From assembly GCA_937139335.1 (NCBI GenBank), contig CAKZPN010000066.1:26642-90641 (forward strand): a DNA stretch of 64,000 nucleotides, given 5' to 3'. A program made the translations under genes and the position numbers. This document shows, piece by piece, positions 8,159-17,424 of this stretch. The notes below the pieces were generated by a model. That model ran no database searches, was not told where the DNA came from, and worked only from the letters and a program-made list of their open reading frames with translations. The stretch comes from an uncultured Roseicyclus sp. (GTDB taxonomy: Bacteria > Pseudomonadota > Alphaproteobacteria > Rhodobacterales > Rhodobacteraceae). Within the stretch, counting starts at the first letter, position 1; each line of letters starts with the position of its first letter.

Positions 8159-8659
8159 ATGGCCCTGTTTTCGAAAGATATCCAGTCGATGGACGATCTG
8201 TATCTGCACACGCTGGAGGACATCTACTATGCCGAACAGCAGATCGAGAAGGCGCTGCCGAAGATGATCGAGAAGGCATCGTCGGAACAGTTGCGCAGCG
8301 GGTTCGAGTCGCATCTCGAGGAAACGCACGAACACGTCGCGCGCCTTGAACAGGTCTTTGGCCTGCTCGGCCGCTCGCCCAAGGGCGCCACCTGCCCCGC
8401 GATCGACGGGATCATCAAGGAGTCCAACGAAATCGCGGGCGACATCGGCGATGCCGATGTGCTGGACGCCGCCCTTGCCGCCGCCGCTCAGGCCGTCGAG
8501 CATTACGAAATGACGCGCTACGGCACCCTGATCGCGTGGTCGAAGGAGATGGGTCGTAGCGATTGCGCCGATATCCTGAGCAAGACGCTGGCCGAGGAAA
8601 AGGCCGCCGACGACAAGCTGACCCAGATCGCTGAACAACGGCTGAATAAAGCCGCCTGA
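8159..8659 (+). CDS. Ferritin-like YciE/YciF-type (DUF892) protein
   Basis: Protein of 166 aa from the DUF892 ferritin-like family (YciE/YciF), a four-helix bundle with a probable di-metal site. Members are induced by osmotic, stationary-phase or general stress; their chemistry is not settled. The family's opening (SMDDLYLHTLEDIYYAEQQI) and the repeated Glu/His helices (HLEETHEHVARLEQVF and QAVEHYEMTRY) are visible. The ATG at 8159 has a GGAGGA 8 nt upstream; longer in-frame starts lack one. The gene stands alone between an EcfG-type promoter and a terminator hairpin, so it is probably transcribed as a single stress-induced unit. Confidence 0.88.
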   Translation: MALFSKDIQSMDDLYLHTLEDIYYAEQQIEKALPKMIEKASSEQLRSGFESHLEETHEHVARLEQVFGLLGRSPKGATCPAIDGIIKESNEIAGDIGDADVLDAALAAAAQAVEHYEMTRYGTLIAWSKEMGRSDCADILSKTLAEEKAADDKLTQIAEQRLNKAA

Positions 8660-8670
8660 TCGGGTCCAGG

Positions 8671-8702
8671 CCCCGCCGGGCATCCCGGTGGGGTCGGTTT
8701 TC
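8671..8702 (+). terminator. Rho-independent terminator after the ferritin-like gene
   Basis: Ten-base arms at 8671-8680 and 8684-8693, with a 3 nt loop and one G-U pair, followed by a T-rich tail at 8697-8702. It begins 11 nt after the stop at 8659. Confidence 0.7.
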
Positions 8703-8764
8703 TGGCCGGCGCGCACCTGCTGGTGGTCGCGTCGGCCTTCCGTTTCTCTGCCGGGAGCTGCGCG

Positions 8765-9118
8765 ATGGCCGACACTTCACCCGACAAGAAGACCGAGGTG
8801 CATGTCCGCTCCGAGCACGCCCCGCCGAGCCGGCCGGGCGGCCATGACGGCGTGCATCAGCCGATCCGCCCCACCACGCCGGTCGACCCACCCGCCGATG
8901 TCCCGACGGACGAGGCGCTTGCCGAAGGCATCCGGGACGCTCTGGCCGCCGACGGCAGGATCCGTTCGGACGATCTGGCAGTCACGGTTGCGGAGGGCGT
9001 CGTGGGCCTGGACGGGACGGTGGATCTGGAATTCCAGCGCACTCTTGCCACGGCGCTTGTTCAAACGGTGCCGGGAGTCCTCAACGTGAACAACCGGCTG
9101 ACGGTGCGACCTGACTGA
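8765..9118 (+). CDS. BON-domain protein
   Basis: Protein of 117 aa. The first 50 residues are polar and Pro/His/Asp-rich and look disordered. Residues about 52-115 form a BON domain (EALAEGIRDALAADGRI..., a glycine-containing turn, and VPGVLNVNNRL at the end), a fold linked to membrane or osmotic-shock proteins such as OsmY. It has no signal peptide, so it is probably cytoplasmic. The ATG at 8765 has GGAG 7 nt upstream. It lies between the stress-type ferritin-like gene and nepR on the same strand. I see no EcfG site of its own; read-through from 8050 is possible. Confidence 0.75.
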   Translation: MADTSPDKKTEVHVRSEHAPPSRPGGHDGVHQPIRPTTPVDPPADVPTDEALAEGIRDALAADGRIRSDDLAVTVAEGVVGLDGTVDLEFQRTLATALVQTVPGVLNVNNRLTVRPD

Positions 9119-9175
9119 AGGCGTGATCGCGGCTCTGTGCATCGGCGCAACACAACCCACATCGACGCGCCTTCG

Positions 9176-9201
9176 GGAACAAAGCGTGTCGCAAGGCGGT
9201 T
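9176..9201 (+). promoter_or_regulatory. EcfG-type promoter of nepR
   Basis: GGAAC at 9176-9180, a 17 nt spacer and GGTT at 9198-9201, about 78 nt before the nepR ATG. Autoregulation of nepR by the sigma factor it inhibits is the rule in alphaproteobacteria. Confidence 0.6.
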
Positions 9202-9278
9202 GGAACGTCCTACAACAAGAGCAACTGGGGACGAAGCGATCTGTGTGCTGCAGGCCGCGCGCGACAAGGACGTGCACC

Positions 9279-9437
9279 ATGAGCCGGGGCTCCGAACCGA
9301 CCAATGATCTCAGTGCGCTGGACGCGGAGTTGCAGCGTCAGTTCGATGCGATCGCGGAAGAGACGGTGCCCGAGCGTCTGCAGGAACTGGAACGCAAGTT
9401 GCTGGAGTTGCTGCGGCGGCGCGCCGACGGGAAATGA
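9279..9437 (+). CDS. nepR: NepR-like anti-sigma factor
   Basis: Very small protein (52 aa) matching the NepR anti-sigma core: a helix (ALDAELQRQFDAIAEE) then the conserved VPERLQELERKLLELL helix, with the Pro-Glu-Arg turn between them. NepR binds EcfG under non-stress conditions and is removed by phosphorylated PhyR. The ATG at 9279 has AAGGA 8 nt upstream, and an EcfG-type promoter lies further up. The partner sigma gene is adjacent but on the opposite strand, with stops only 7 nt apart; in most genomes nepR and ecfG are in one operon. No PhyR gene is in the window. The short length limits certainty, but motif, promoter and neighbour agree. Confidence 0.75.
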   Translation: MSRGSEPTNDLSALDAELQRQFDAIAEETVPERLQELERKLLELLRRRADGK

Positions 9438-9444
9438 GCGTCGA

Positions 9445-9981
9445 TCAGATCGCCGAGCGCGACTCCGTCGCGTCCCGGTCGGCCTCGTTCAGCGGGTCGT
9501 TCGGCGCGCGCTCCTGAAGCTGCTCGGCCACCATGGCACGGGCCCGGTTCACCCGGCTTTTCACCGTTCCGATCCGCACGCCGAAGGTCTCGGCCGCGCT
9601 TTCGTAGCTTTCGCCGATCATCACGACGTAGATCAGCATCTCGCGGTAGTGACGCGGCAACGCGGCCACGGCGTTCATCATCTCGGACCCGCGCACGCTC
9701 CATTCCTGGGTCGCCGGGGTCGACAGGCTCGTCGACACGCAATCCTCGTCGCCTGTCCGCATCCGCTTCGACCGGGCGATGTTGTTCAGGAAGGTGTTGC
9801 GCATGATCGTGATGAGCCATGCCCGCAGGTTGGTGCCGGGCTCGAAGCTGTCGATCTTGGCAATCGCCTTCAGCAAGGTCTCCTGAACGAGGTCATCGAC
9901 GTCCTGATCGCGTCGAGTGAGGATCCAGGCGTAAGCGCGCAATGCCGGTATCAGAACGATCATCTCGTCGCGCACGGTCAT
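9445..9981 (-). CDS. ecfG: ECF sigma factor, EcfG-like (general stress)
   Basis: RNA polymerase sigma factor of 178 aa. Region 2 (about residues 10-75) carries DVDDLVQETLLKA and FEPGTNLRAWLITIMRNTFLN, the EcfG-type signature; region 4 (about 105-160) carries LPRHYREMLIYV and the helix-turn-helix YESAAETFGVRIGTVKSRVNRAR. EcfG directs the alphaproteobacterial general stress response and is held by NepR, whose gene faces it. A perfect EcfG-type promoter (10013-10038) lies about 32 nt ahead of the ATG at 9981, consistent with autoregulation. The family is certain; the EcfG subgroup rests on sequence, the nepR neighbour and the promoters. Confidence 0.85.
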   Translation of the reverse strand: MTVRDEMIVLIPALRAYAWILTRRDQDVDDLVQETLLKAIAKIDSFEPGTNLRAWLITIMRNTFLNNIARSKRMRTGDEDCVSTSLSTPATQEWSVRGSEMMNAVAALPRHYREMLIYVVMIGESYESAAETFGVRIGTVKSRVNRARAMVAEQLQERAPNDPLNEADRDATESRSAI

Positions 9982-10012
9982 GCGAAACCTGTCCTTCCAT
10001 CAGTAGGGGTGC

Positions 10013-10038
10013 AACGCGGGGTCGCCAGCCTCGGTTCC
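10013..10038 (-). promoter_or_regulatory. EcfG-type promoter of the sigma factor gene (autoregulation)
   Basis: The minus strand reads GGAAC, 17 nt, CGTT, an exact match to the consensus, about 32 nt before the ATG at 9981. Confidence 0.7.
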
Positions 10039-10144
10039 AGCTTGATCGGCGCCGGCGGACCGATGGCGGACCGCGCGTGAAACGCCCTGCCCGGCCTTGG
10101 ATGGGCCGCGCAAGATGACTAGCTGCGATGAAACGGAGACCGTC

Positions 10145-11152
10145 ATGCAGAACTTCTCGCTCCTCGATCTGTCCCCCATTCCCGAGGGAAAAACCGCCGC
10201 TGACGCGCTGGCCGCGACGGTCGATCTGGCCCGCGCCGCCGAACGGTCTGGCTATCACCGCTACTGGCTGGCCGAGCATCACAACATGCCGGGCATCGCC
10301 AGCGCGGCGACCTCGGTGGTGATCGGCCATGTCGCCGGAGCGACCAAGACGATGCGGGTGGGCGCCGGTGGCATCATGCTGCCGAACCACGCGCCGCTGG
10401 TCATTGCCGAACAGTTCGGGACGCTCGCCACGCTCTACCCCGGTCGGATCGACCTGGGCCTGGGGCGCGCGCCCGGCACCGACATGGCCACCGCCCGCGC
10501 GCTGCGCCGGCACATGGCGCCCGAGGACAGTTTCCCGCAGGACGTGCAGGAACTGATCGGGTATTTCGGCGATGCCTCAGATGCCACTCGCGTGCGCGCC
10601 GTCCCCGGCACCGGCACCCATGTCCCGGTCTGGATCCTCGGTTCAAGCCTCTATGGCGCGCAATTGGCCGCGCATCTGGGGCTGCCGTACGCCTTCGCCT
10701 CGCATTTCGCGCCCGCGATGCTGGACGAGGCGTTGACGATCTATCGCGGCATGTTCCGGCCTTCGGAACATCTGGACCGGCCCCATGTGATGATCGCGGC
10801 GGGCGTCTTCGCGGCCGACACCGACGCCGAGGCGGAGTATCTGCGGTCCTCCCAACTCCTCGCCTTCGCGCGGCTCAGGACCGGGCGGCCCGGACCGCTG
10901 CCGCGTCCGACCCATGATGTCGAGCAGGAGATCCCGCCACAGGTCATGGAACAGGTGAACCAGGCGCTGTCCTGTTCCGCCACCGGGTCGCCCGCAACGG
11001 TGCGGCGTGGTCTGGGCGAGATCGTGCGGGCCTACCAACCCGACGAGTTGATGGTGACGGGCATGATCCACGACCACGCCGCGCGGGTGCGATCCTTCGA
11101 GATCGCGGCCGAGGCGCTGACCGACCTCCGGGACGGAGCGGTGGCAGCGTAA
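10145..11152 (+). CDS. LLM-class flavin-dependent oxidoreductase (luciferase-like, MsnO8/YhbW type)
   Basis: Luciferase-like monooxygenase of 335 aa, the usual size for the single-component YhbW/MsnO8 subgroup. Typical motifs are LDLSPIPEG near the start, [14 protein letters not shown], the stretch [14 protein letters not shown], and the flavin-side segment ERFGTL-like [24 protein letters not shown]. It probably uses reduced FMN and oxygen on an unknown small molecule. The ATG at 10145 has GGAG upstream and agrees with homologous starts; an earlier in-frame ATG at 10097 adds an implausible arm. It is transcribed away from the sigma gene and may form a short unit with the flavoprotein gene 80 nt downstream. 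Confidence 0.85.
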   Translation: MQNFSLLDLSPIPEGKTAADALAATVDLARAAERSGYHRYWLAEHHNMPGIASAATSVVIGHVAGATKTMRVGAGGIMLPNHAPLVIAEQFGTLATLYPGRIDLGLGRAPGTDMATARALRRHMAPEDSFPQDVQELIGYFGDASDATRVRAVPGTGTHVPVWILGSSLYGAQLAAHLGLPYAFASHFAPAMLDEALTIYRGMFRPSEHLDRPHVMIAAGVFAADTDAEAEYLRSSQLLAFARLRTGRPGPLPRPTHDVEQEIPPQVMEQVNQALSCSATGSPATVRRGLGEIVRAYQPDELMVTGMIHDHAARVRSFEIAAEALTDLRDGAVAA

Positions 11153-11234
11153 GGCACCAGGGGCTCAGGGACATCTCACGGTTCGCGCCAGCGGTCGCGC
11201 GTGCTAGACCTTTGGGAAACACCCGGAGGTTTCC

Positions 11235-13274
11235 ATGCACGCCGACCCGTTGTTGCAGCCCTACCAGCTCAAGCATCTGCGGCTGAAGAACCGCATCATG
11301 ATCACGAGCCACGAGCCCGCCTACCCTGACGACGGGATGCCCAAGGACCGCTACCGCGCCTATCACGTGGAACGGGCCCGCGCGGGGGTGGCGCTGACGA
11401 TGACGGCCGGCTCCGCCTCGGTCTCGCGCGACAGCCCGCCGGTGTTCAACAACGTCATCGCCTGGAAGGACGAGGTCGTCGGCTGGATGCGGCAGCTCAC
11501 CGATGAATGCCACGACCACGGCTGCGCGGTGATGATCCAGCTCACGCATCTTGGCCGCCGCACCCGCTGGGACAAGGCCGACTGGCTGCCCGTCGTCTCG
11601 GCGGGACACGAGCGTGAACCGGCGCACCGGGCGTTCCCGAAGATGGCCGAGGACTGGGACATCGCGCGCATCATCGAAGATTACGCCGATGCCGCCGAGC
11701 GGATGCAGGCCGCCGGCCTCGACGGGATCGAGTTGGAGGCCTACGGCCACTTGATGGAGCAGTTCGTCTCGCCGCTCACCAACGCGCTCGATGGTCCCTA
11801 CGGCGCGCAGAACCTCGACAGCCGCATGCGTTTCATGATGGACACGCTCGCCGCGATCCGAACCCGCGTGGGGCCGAAGTTCATCGTCGGCGTCCGCTAC
11901 GCCGGCGACGAATGTCAGGCGGGCGGCATCGACAAGGCCGAGGGGATGGACATCTCGCGGCGGCTGAAGGACAGCGGGATGGTTGATTTCCTGAACGTGA
12001 TCCGGGGTCATATCGACACCGACCCGGCCCTGACCGACGTGATCCCGGTGCAGGGCATGAAGAGCGCGCCGCACCTCGACTTTGCCGGCGAGATCCGGGC
12101 CGCGACGCAGTTTCCCACCTTCCACGCCGCCAAGATCCAGGACGTGGCCACCGCGCGCCATGCCATCGCCAGCGGCAAGCTCGACATGGTGGGCATGACC
12201 CGCGCCCATATCGCCGACCCGCATATCGTCGCCAAGATCCTGGGCGGCGAGGAGGATCGCATCCGGCCCTGTGTCGGTGCGAACTACTGCCTCGACCGGA
12301 TCTACCAGGGCGGAATGGCGCTCTGCCTGCACAACCCGGCGACAGGGCGCGAGCTGGAACAGCCCCACGAGGTGCCAAAGGCTGATACACGGCGCCGGGT
12401 GGTGATCGTCGGCGCCGGGCCGGCGGGTCTCGAGGCTGCGCGCGTCGCGGCCGAACGGGGTCACGAAGTGACCCTGCACGAGGCCGCGAACGACCCCGGC
12501 GGGCAGGTCCGCCTGACCGCGCAAACACCGCGCCGGGCCGAGATGATGCAACTGATCCAGTGGCGCATGGCCGAATGCGAGCGGCAGGGCGTGAATTTCA
12601 ATTTCAACAGCTTTGCCGATGCCGAGACGGTGCTGGCGGATGCGCCCGACGTGGTGATCATCGCCACCGGCGGGTTGCCCCATACCGAGATCCTGAGCGC
12701 GGGCGACGACCTCGTGGTGTCGGCGTGGGATATCCTGTCGGGCGACGCGCGGCCGGGCGGGACCGTGTTGATCTACGACGACGCAGGCGATTACGCGGGG
12801 CTCCAGGCGGCCGAGAAGATCGCGGCCACTGGCGCGAAGGTCGAGATCATGACCCGCGACCGCAGCTTCGCCACGGAGGTGATGGCGATGTCGCTCACGC
12901 CCTCGATGCGCGAATTGCAGCAGCACGACGTGACGTTCACGGTGACGTGGAAGCTCGACGCGGTCACGCGCGACGGCAACGGGTTGCTCGCCACGATCGG
13001 CAGCGACTACGGCGACGTCACGCGTGAGCGCCGGGTCGACCAGGTGGTCGTCAACCACGGCACCCGGCCCCTCGACGACCTTTATTTCGACCTGCGTCCC
13101 GACTCCTCAAACCTGGGCGAAGTGGATTACGAAGCCTTCATCGACGGCCGCCCGCAGCAGGTGACGCGGAACGCGGATGGTCGCTACCAGCTTTTCCGCA
13201 TCGGCGACGCGGTGGCTGCGCGCAACACTCACGCGGCGATCTATGACGCACTGCGGCTGTGCAAGGTGCTGTGA
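11235..13274 (+). CDS. FMN/FAD oxidoreductase, N-methylproline or dimethylglycine demethylase-like (StcD/DgcA type)
   Basis: Multidomain flavoprotein of 679 aa in the old-yellow-enzyme/2,4-dienoyl-CoA reductase group. Residues about 5-375 form the FMN barrel (SHEPAYPDDGMP, QLTHLGRRTRWD, ELEAYGHLMEQF); about 388-680 bind FAD and NAD(P) (VVIVGAGPAGLEAARVAAERG). Overall length and these motifs resemble StcD/DgcA proteins, which N-demethylate N-methylproline or dimethylglycine. Of the four iron-sulfur ligands expected in the wider family, Cys346, Cys352 and Cys364 are present, but the second is Ala349. No betaine or stachydrine genes flank it, so the substrate is inferred from similarity alone. 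It converges on mtlK, 13 nt away. Confidence 0.75.
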   Translation: MHADPLLQPYQLKHLRLKNRIMITSHEPAYPDDGMPKDRYRAYHVERARAGVALTMTAGSASVSRDSPPVFNNVIAWKDEVVGWMRQLTDECHDHGCAVMIQLTHLGRRTRWDKADWLPVVSAGHEREPAHRAFPKMAEDWDIARIIEDYADAAERMQAAGLDGIELEAYGHLMEQFVSPLTNALDGPYGAQNLDSRMRFMMDTLAAIRTRVGPKFIVGVRYAGDECQAGGIDKAEGMDISRRLKDSGMVDFLNVIRGHIDTDPALTDVIPVQGMKSAPHLDFAGEIRAATQFPTFHAAKIQDVATARHAIASGKLDMVGMTRAHIADPHIVAKILGGEEDRIRPCVGANYCLDRIYQGGMALCLHNPATGRELEQPHEVPKADTRRRVVIVGAGPAGLEAARVAAERGHEVTLHEAANDPGGQVRLTAQTPRRAEMMQLIQWRMAECERQGVNFNFNSFADAETVLADAPDVVIIATGGLPHTEILSAGDDLVVSAWDILSGDARPGGTVLIYDDAGDYAGLQAAEKIAATGAKVEIMTRDRSFATEVMAMSLTPSMRELQQHDVTFTVTWKLDAVTRDGNGLLATIGSDYGDVTRERRVDQVVVNHGTRPLDDLYFDLRPDSSNLGEVDYEAFIDGRPQQVTRNADGRYQLFRIGDAVAARNTHAAIYDALRLCKVL

Positions 13275-13287
13275 AGCCGTCGCGGGG

Positions 13288-14766
13288 TTACCGGGCGTAG
13301 TCCGTGAGAACGCGGGCCGTTCCGTCGCGCCACAGCGCGGCGAGGTGCCGCTCGAAGGCCGTCGCAAAGGCCGTGTTCCGCGCCAGATCGCCGTAGACCT
13401 GCCCCTGCTCGAGCCAGGCAGCCGGGCGCTCCTTGGCGGCCAGCGCGGCCCGGTGCAGGCTGTCCCAATGCGGATCGTTGGGCTCGATCACCGACCCGTC
13501 CTCGCGCAGGCCTGCGCACATCCGCGCCCAGAGCGCCTCGACCAGCGCCAGCCCTTCCACCGACCCGCCGGCATCGAGCGCGTCGCGCAGGATCGGCAGG
13601 ACGAAGCCGCTGTGGCGCGAGGAGCCGTCGAAGGCCACCCGCCGCGTGGTGTCGCGGATCGCCGGGTTGGAAAAGCGCCGCTTGATCAGCTCCAGGTAAT
13701 CGGAGGGCGTCATCCCCGGCACGCCGCGGACATGCGGCACGATCTCGCGCGTCTGCACCTTTTCGAACAGCGCCGCGATGGCCGGGTGCGCCATGCAATC
13801 CGCGATGGTCGGCACCGACATCAGCTCGCCCGCGTTGGCCAGTACCTGGTGGCCGGCGTTGAGGATACGGATCTTCATCATCTCGTAGGAATGGACGTCT
13901 GCGGTGAAGGTCGCGCCGACCCTGTCCCAGTCGGGGCGGCCGGCGCAGAACGTATCCTCGATCACCCATTGGCGGAAATTCTCGTGCGTGACGGGGGCCG
14001 CGTCGTCGATGCCGAACTCGCGCACCAGAGCCACCTCGGCCGGGCCGGTGGCGGGCACGATGCTGTCGACCATCGAATTGGGAAAGGCGCCGCGCCTGTC
14101 GATCCAATCGGCCAGGGCTTCGTCCGTCATGCGCGCCAGCCCGACGACCACCTGCCGGAGGATAGCGCCATTGCCGCGCAGGTTGTCGCAACTGAGGCCG
14201 GTGAAGGGCGCGTAACCTTCCTCCCGCCGCCGCTTCAGCGCCGCGACCATGGCGCCGAAGGCGGTGCGCGGCGCGTCGGGGTGGGCCGCGTCGTGCGCGA
14301 TGTCGGGATGCGAAAGATCGAGATCGCCGCTGGCGTCTAGGTAATAGCCGCCCTCGGTCACGGTCAGCGCGACGATGCGGATGGCGGGATCGGCCATGGC
14401 GCTTATCAGGGTGCCGTTGCCCTCCTCGATCGGCAGGTAGTCGATCATCGGCCCCGTCACCTCGGCCGAGCGGTGATCGGGGGCAAGCTCGATCAGGGTG
14501 GTCAGACAATCTTGTGCAAGAAGTCTGTCGCGCATCGCGGCGTCGTAGGGCCGGACACCGGCGCCGAGGATCGCCCAGTCCAGCGCTTCGCCCTGCTGCA
14601 TCAGGCGGTGCAGATACCAGGCCTGGTGCGCGCGGTGGAAATTGCCGAGCCCGATGTGGACGATGCCGGGGGTCAGGCGGCTGCGGTCGTAGCGCGGTCG
14701 CGCGATGCCCTCGGGCAGGTCGTCCAGCGTGGCGTTCGAAAGGGGGATGGGGGCTTCCGGTGGCAT
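13288..14766 (-). CDS. mtlK: Mannitol 2-dehydrogenase (polyol dehydrogenase family)
   Basis: NAD-dependent long-chain polyol dehydrogenase (492 aa) that oxidises D-mannitol to D-fructose and often also D-arabitol. It shows the N-terminal nucleotide-binding motif GIVHIGLGNFHRAHQAWYLH, the family's SMVDSIVPAT segment and the catalytic helix KIRILNAGH. The start at 14766 overlaps the previous stop by one base (TGATG); a much longer in-frame upstream extension covers the smoS gene and is rejected. It is the last gene of an operon with the order transporter (smoEFGK), smoS, mtlK, as described for Rhodobacter sphaeroides. Its fructose product would need a fructokinase, which is not in the window. 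Confidence 0.9.
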   Translation of the reverse strand: MPPEAPIPLSNATLDDLPEGIARPRYDRSRLTPGIVHIGLGNFHRAHQAWYLHRLMQQGEALDWAILGAGVRPYDAAMRDRLLAQDCLTTLIELAPDHRSAEVTGPMIDYLPIEEGNGTLISAMADPAIRIVALTVTEGGYYLDASGDLDLSHPDIAHDAAHPDAPRTAFGAMVAALKRRREEGYAPFTGLSCDNLRGNGAILRQVVVGLARMTDEALADWIDRRGAFPNSMVDSIVPATGPAEVALVREFGIDDAAPVTHENFRQWVIEDTFCAGRPDWDRVGATFTADVHSYEMMKIRILNAGHQVLANAGELMSVPTIADCMAHPAIAALFEKVQTREIVPHVRGVPGMTPSDYLELIKRRFSNPAIRDTTRRVAFDGSSRHSGFVLPILRDALDAGGSVEGLALVEALWARMCAGLREDGSVIEPNDPHWDSLHRAALAAKERPAAWLEQGQVYGDLARNTAFATAFERHLAALWRDGTARVLTDYAR

Positions 14767-15532
14767 CAGCTCATCCACTGCCCGCCGTCCACATTGTAGC
14801 ATTGCGCCACGATGTAGTCGGCTTCCGCGCTGGCGAGAAATACCGCCATGCCGGTCAGGTCCTCGGCCCGGCCCATGCGGCCGTAGGGCACCGCGGCGCC
14901 CACCTCGCGTTTCTTCTGGCCCGGCGGCTTGCCCTCGTGTTTCGCGAAGAAGGCGTCGACACCGTCCCAATGCTCGCCGTCGACCACGCCCGGCGCGATG
15001 GCGTTCACGTTGATGCCGTGGGCGATCAGGTTCAGCCCCGCCGATTGCGTCAAGCTGATGACCGCCGCCTTGGTGGCGCAGTAGACGGCGACCAGCGGCT
15101 CACCCCTGCGGCCGGCCTGGCTCGCCATGTTGATGATGTGGCCGCGGATGCCGCGCTCGATCATGTGGCGCGCAACGGCCTGCAGCGTGAAGAGTGTCCC
15201 GGCGACGTTGATGTCGAAGACGCGGGCGTAGTCGGCGCGGGTGATGTCGGTGATGGGCGCTGCGGTGAAGAGCGCCGCGTTGTTGATAAGGATGTCGATC
15301 TGGCCGAGCGCCTCGATGGTCTCGGCCACCGCCGCGTCGATGCTGGCCTGGCTGGTCACGTCCATCTCGATGGCAATGGCGTCGGGGCCAAGTTCCGTCG
15401 CCGTGGCACGCGCCCGCGCGATGTCGATGTCCGCGATGGCGACACGGGCGCCCTCAGCGATGTATGCCGCCGCGAAGGCGCGACCGATGCCGCGGGCGGC
15501 GCCGGTGATGAGGGCTGTCTTTCCCTGCAGTC

Positions 15533-15536
<4 letters not shown>
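14766..15536 (-). CDS. smoS: Sorbitol (L-iditol/galactitol) 2-dehydrogenase, SDR type
   Basis: NAD-dependent short-chain dehydrogenase of 256 aa that converts D-glucitol to D-fructose and galactitol to tagatose in Rhodobacter. The cofactor loop [16 protein letters not shown], and catalytic Ser139, Tyr152 and Lys156 (YCATK) are present. The segment [19 protein letters not shown] and the C-terminus ending DGGQWMS are close to what I recall of R. sphaeroides SmoS. It overlaps smoK by four bases (ATGA) and mtlK by one, so the three are translated together. Confidence 0.92.
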
Positions 15537-16537
<1,001 letters not shown>

Positions 16538-16584
16538 GCCCGTTCTCCCTTTTTGTCGCCCTATCGCTTCGCGGCTTGAGGGCG

Positions 16585-17415
16585 TTATTTCACCGCGCCG
16601 AAGGTCAGGCCGCGGACGAGTTGTTTCTGGCTGAACCAGCCCATGATCAGGATCGGCGCGATGGCCATGGTGCTGGCCGCGCTGAGTTTCGCGTAGAACA
16701 GCCCTTCGGGGCTGGAATAACTGGCGATGAAGGCCGTCAGCGGCGCCGCGTTCACGGTGGTGAGCGTGAGCGTCCAGAACGCCTCGTTCCAGGCAAGGAT
16801 GATGTTGAGCAGAACCGTCGACGCGATGCCGGGGATCGCCATGGGCGTCAGCACGTAGAGGATCTCGGCCCGCAAGCCCGCGCCGTCCATCCGGGCGGCC
16901 TCGAGGATCTCGCCGGGTATCTCGCGGAAATAGGTGTAGAGCATCCACACGATGATCGGCAGGTTGATGAGCGTCAGGATGAAGATCAGCGCGAATTTCG
17001 TGTCGAGCAGACCCAGCTCGATCAAGATCAGGCGGATCGGGTAGAGCACCCCAACAGCCGGCAGCATCTTGGTCGAGAGCATCCACAGCAGGATGTCCTT
17101 GGTGCGCTTGCCGGGCACGAAGGCCATCGACCAGGCCGCCGGCACCGCGATGATCAGCCCCAGCGCGGTGGACCCCAGCGCGATGGCGATGGAATTCCAC
17201 AGGTAGCGCATGTAATCCGACCGCTCCTGCACGATGCGGTAATTCTCCAGCGTCCATTCGAAGTTCAGGAACACCGGCGGATCGGCGATGGCCACCGCCT
17301 CGGTCTTGAAGCTGGTCAGGATCGTCCACAGGATCGGGAAGAAGATCAGCAGCGCGATGATCCAGGCCAGCGCCGTGTAGGCGACGCGCCGTTGGGTGGG
17401 CATTGCACGGGCCAT
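16585..17415 (-). CDS. smoG: Polyol ABC transporter permease (SmoG)
   Basis: Inner-membrane permease of 276 aa with six predicted helices and the EAA loop ([21 protein letters not shown]) that docks on the ATPase. It belongs to the MalG-like half of CUT1 sugar importers. It starts 9 nt after smoF; a second in-frame ATG at 17403 is possible. It pairs with SmoF in the membrane channel. Confidence 0.9.
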   Translation of the reverse strand: MARAMPTQRRVAYTALAWIIALLIFFPILWTILTSFKTEAVAIADPPVFLNFEWTLENYRIVQERSDYMRYLWNSIAIALGSTALGLIIAVPAAWSMAFVPGKRTKDILLWMLSTKMLPAVGVLYPIRLILIELGLLDTKFALIFILTLINLPIIVWMLYTYFREIPGEILEAARMDGAGLRAEILYVLTPMAIPGIASTVLLNIILAWNEAFWTLTLTTVNAAPLTAFIASYSSPEGLFYAKLSAASTMAIAPILIMGWFSQKQLVRGLTFGAVK

Positions 17416-17424
17416 GTCAGTCCC

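Noticed and set aside
9202..9230. Second GGAAC (9202-9206) before nepR as a further EcfG promoter.
   Set aside because: No GTT at 16-18 nt downstream.
10944..13058. Long open frame of about 700 codons on the minus strand.
   Set aside because: It is antisense to the flavoprotein gene at 11235-13274, lacks recognisable domains and has the Arg/His/Val-rich composition of GC-driven shadow frames.
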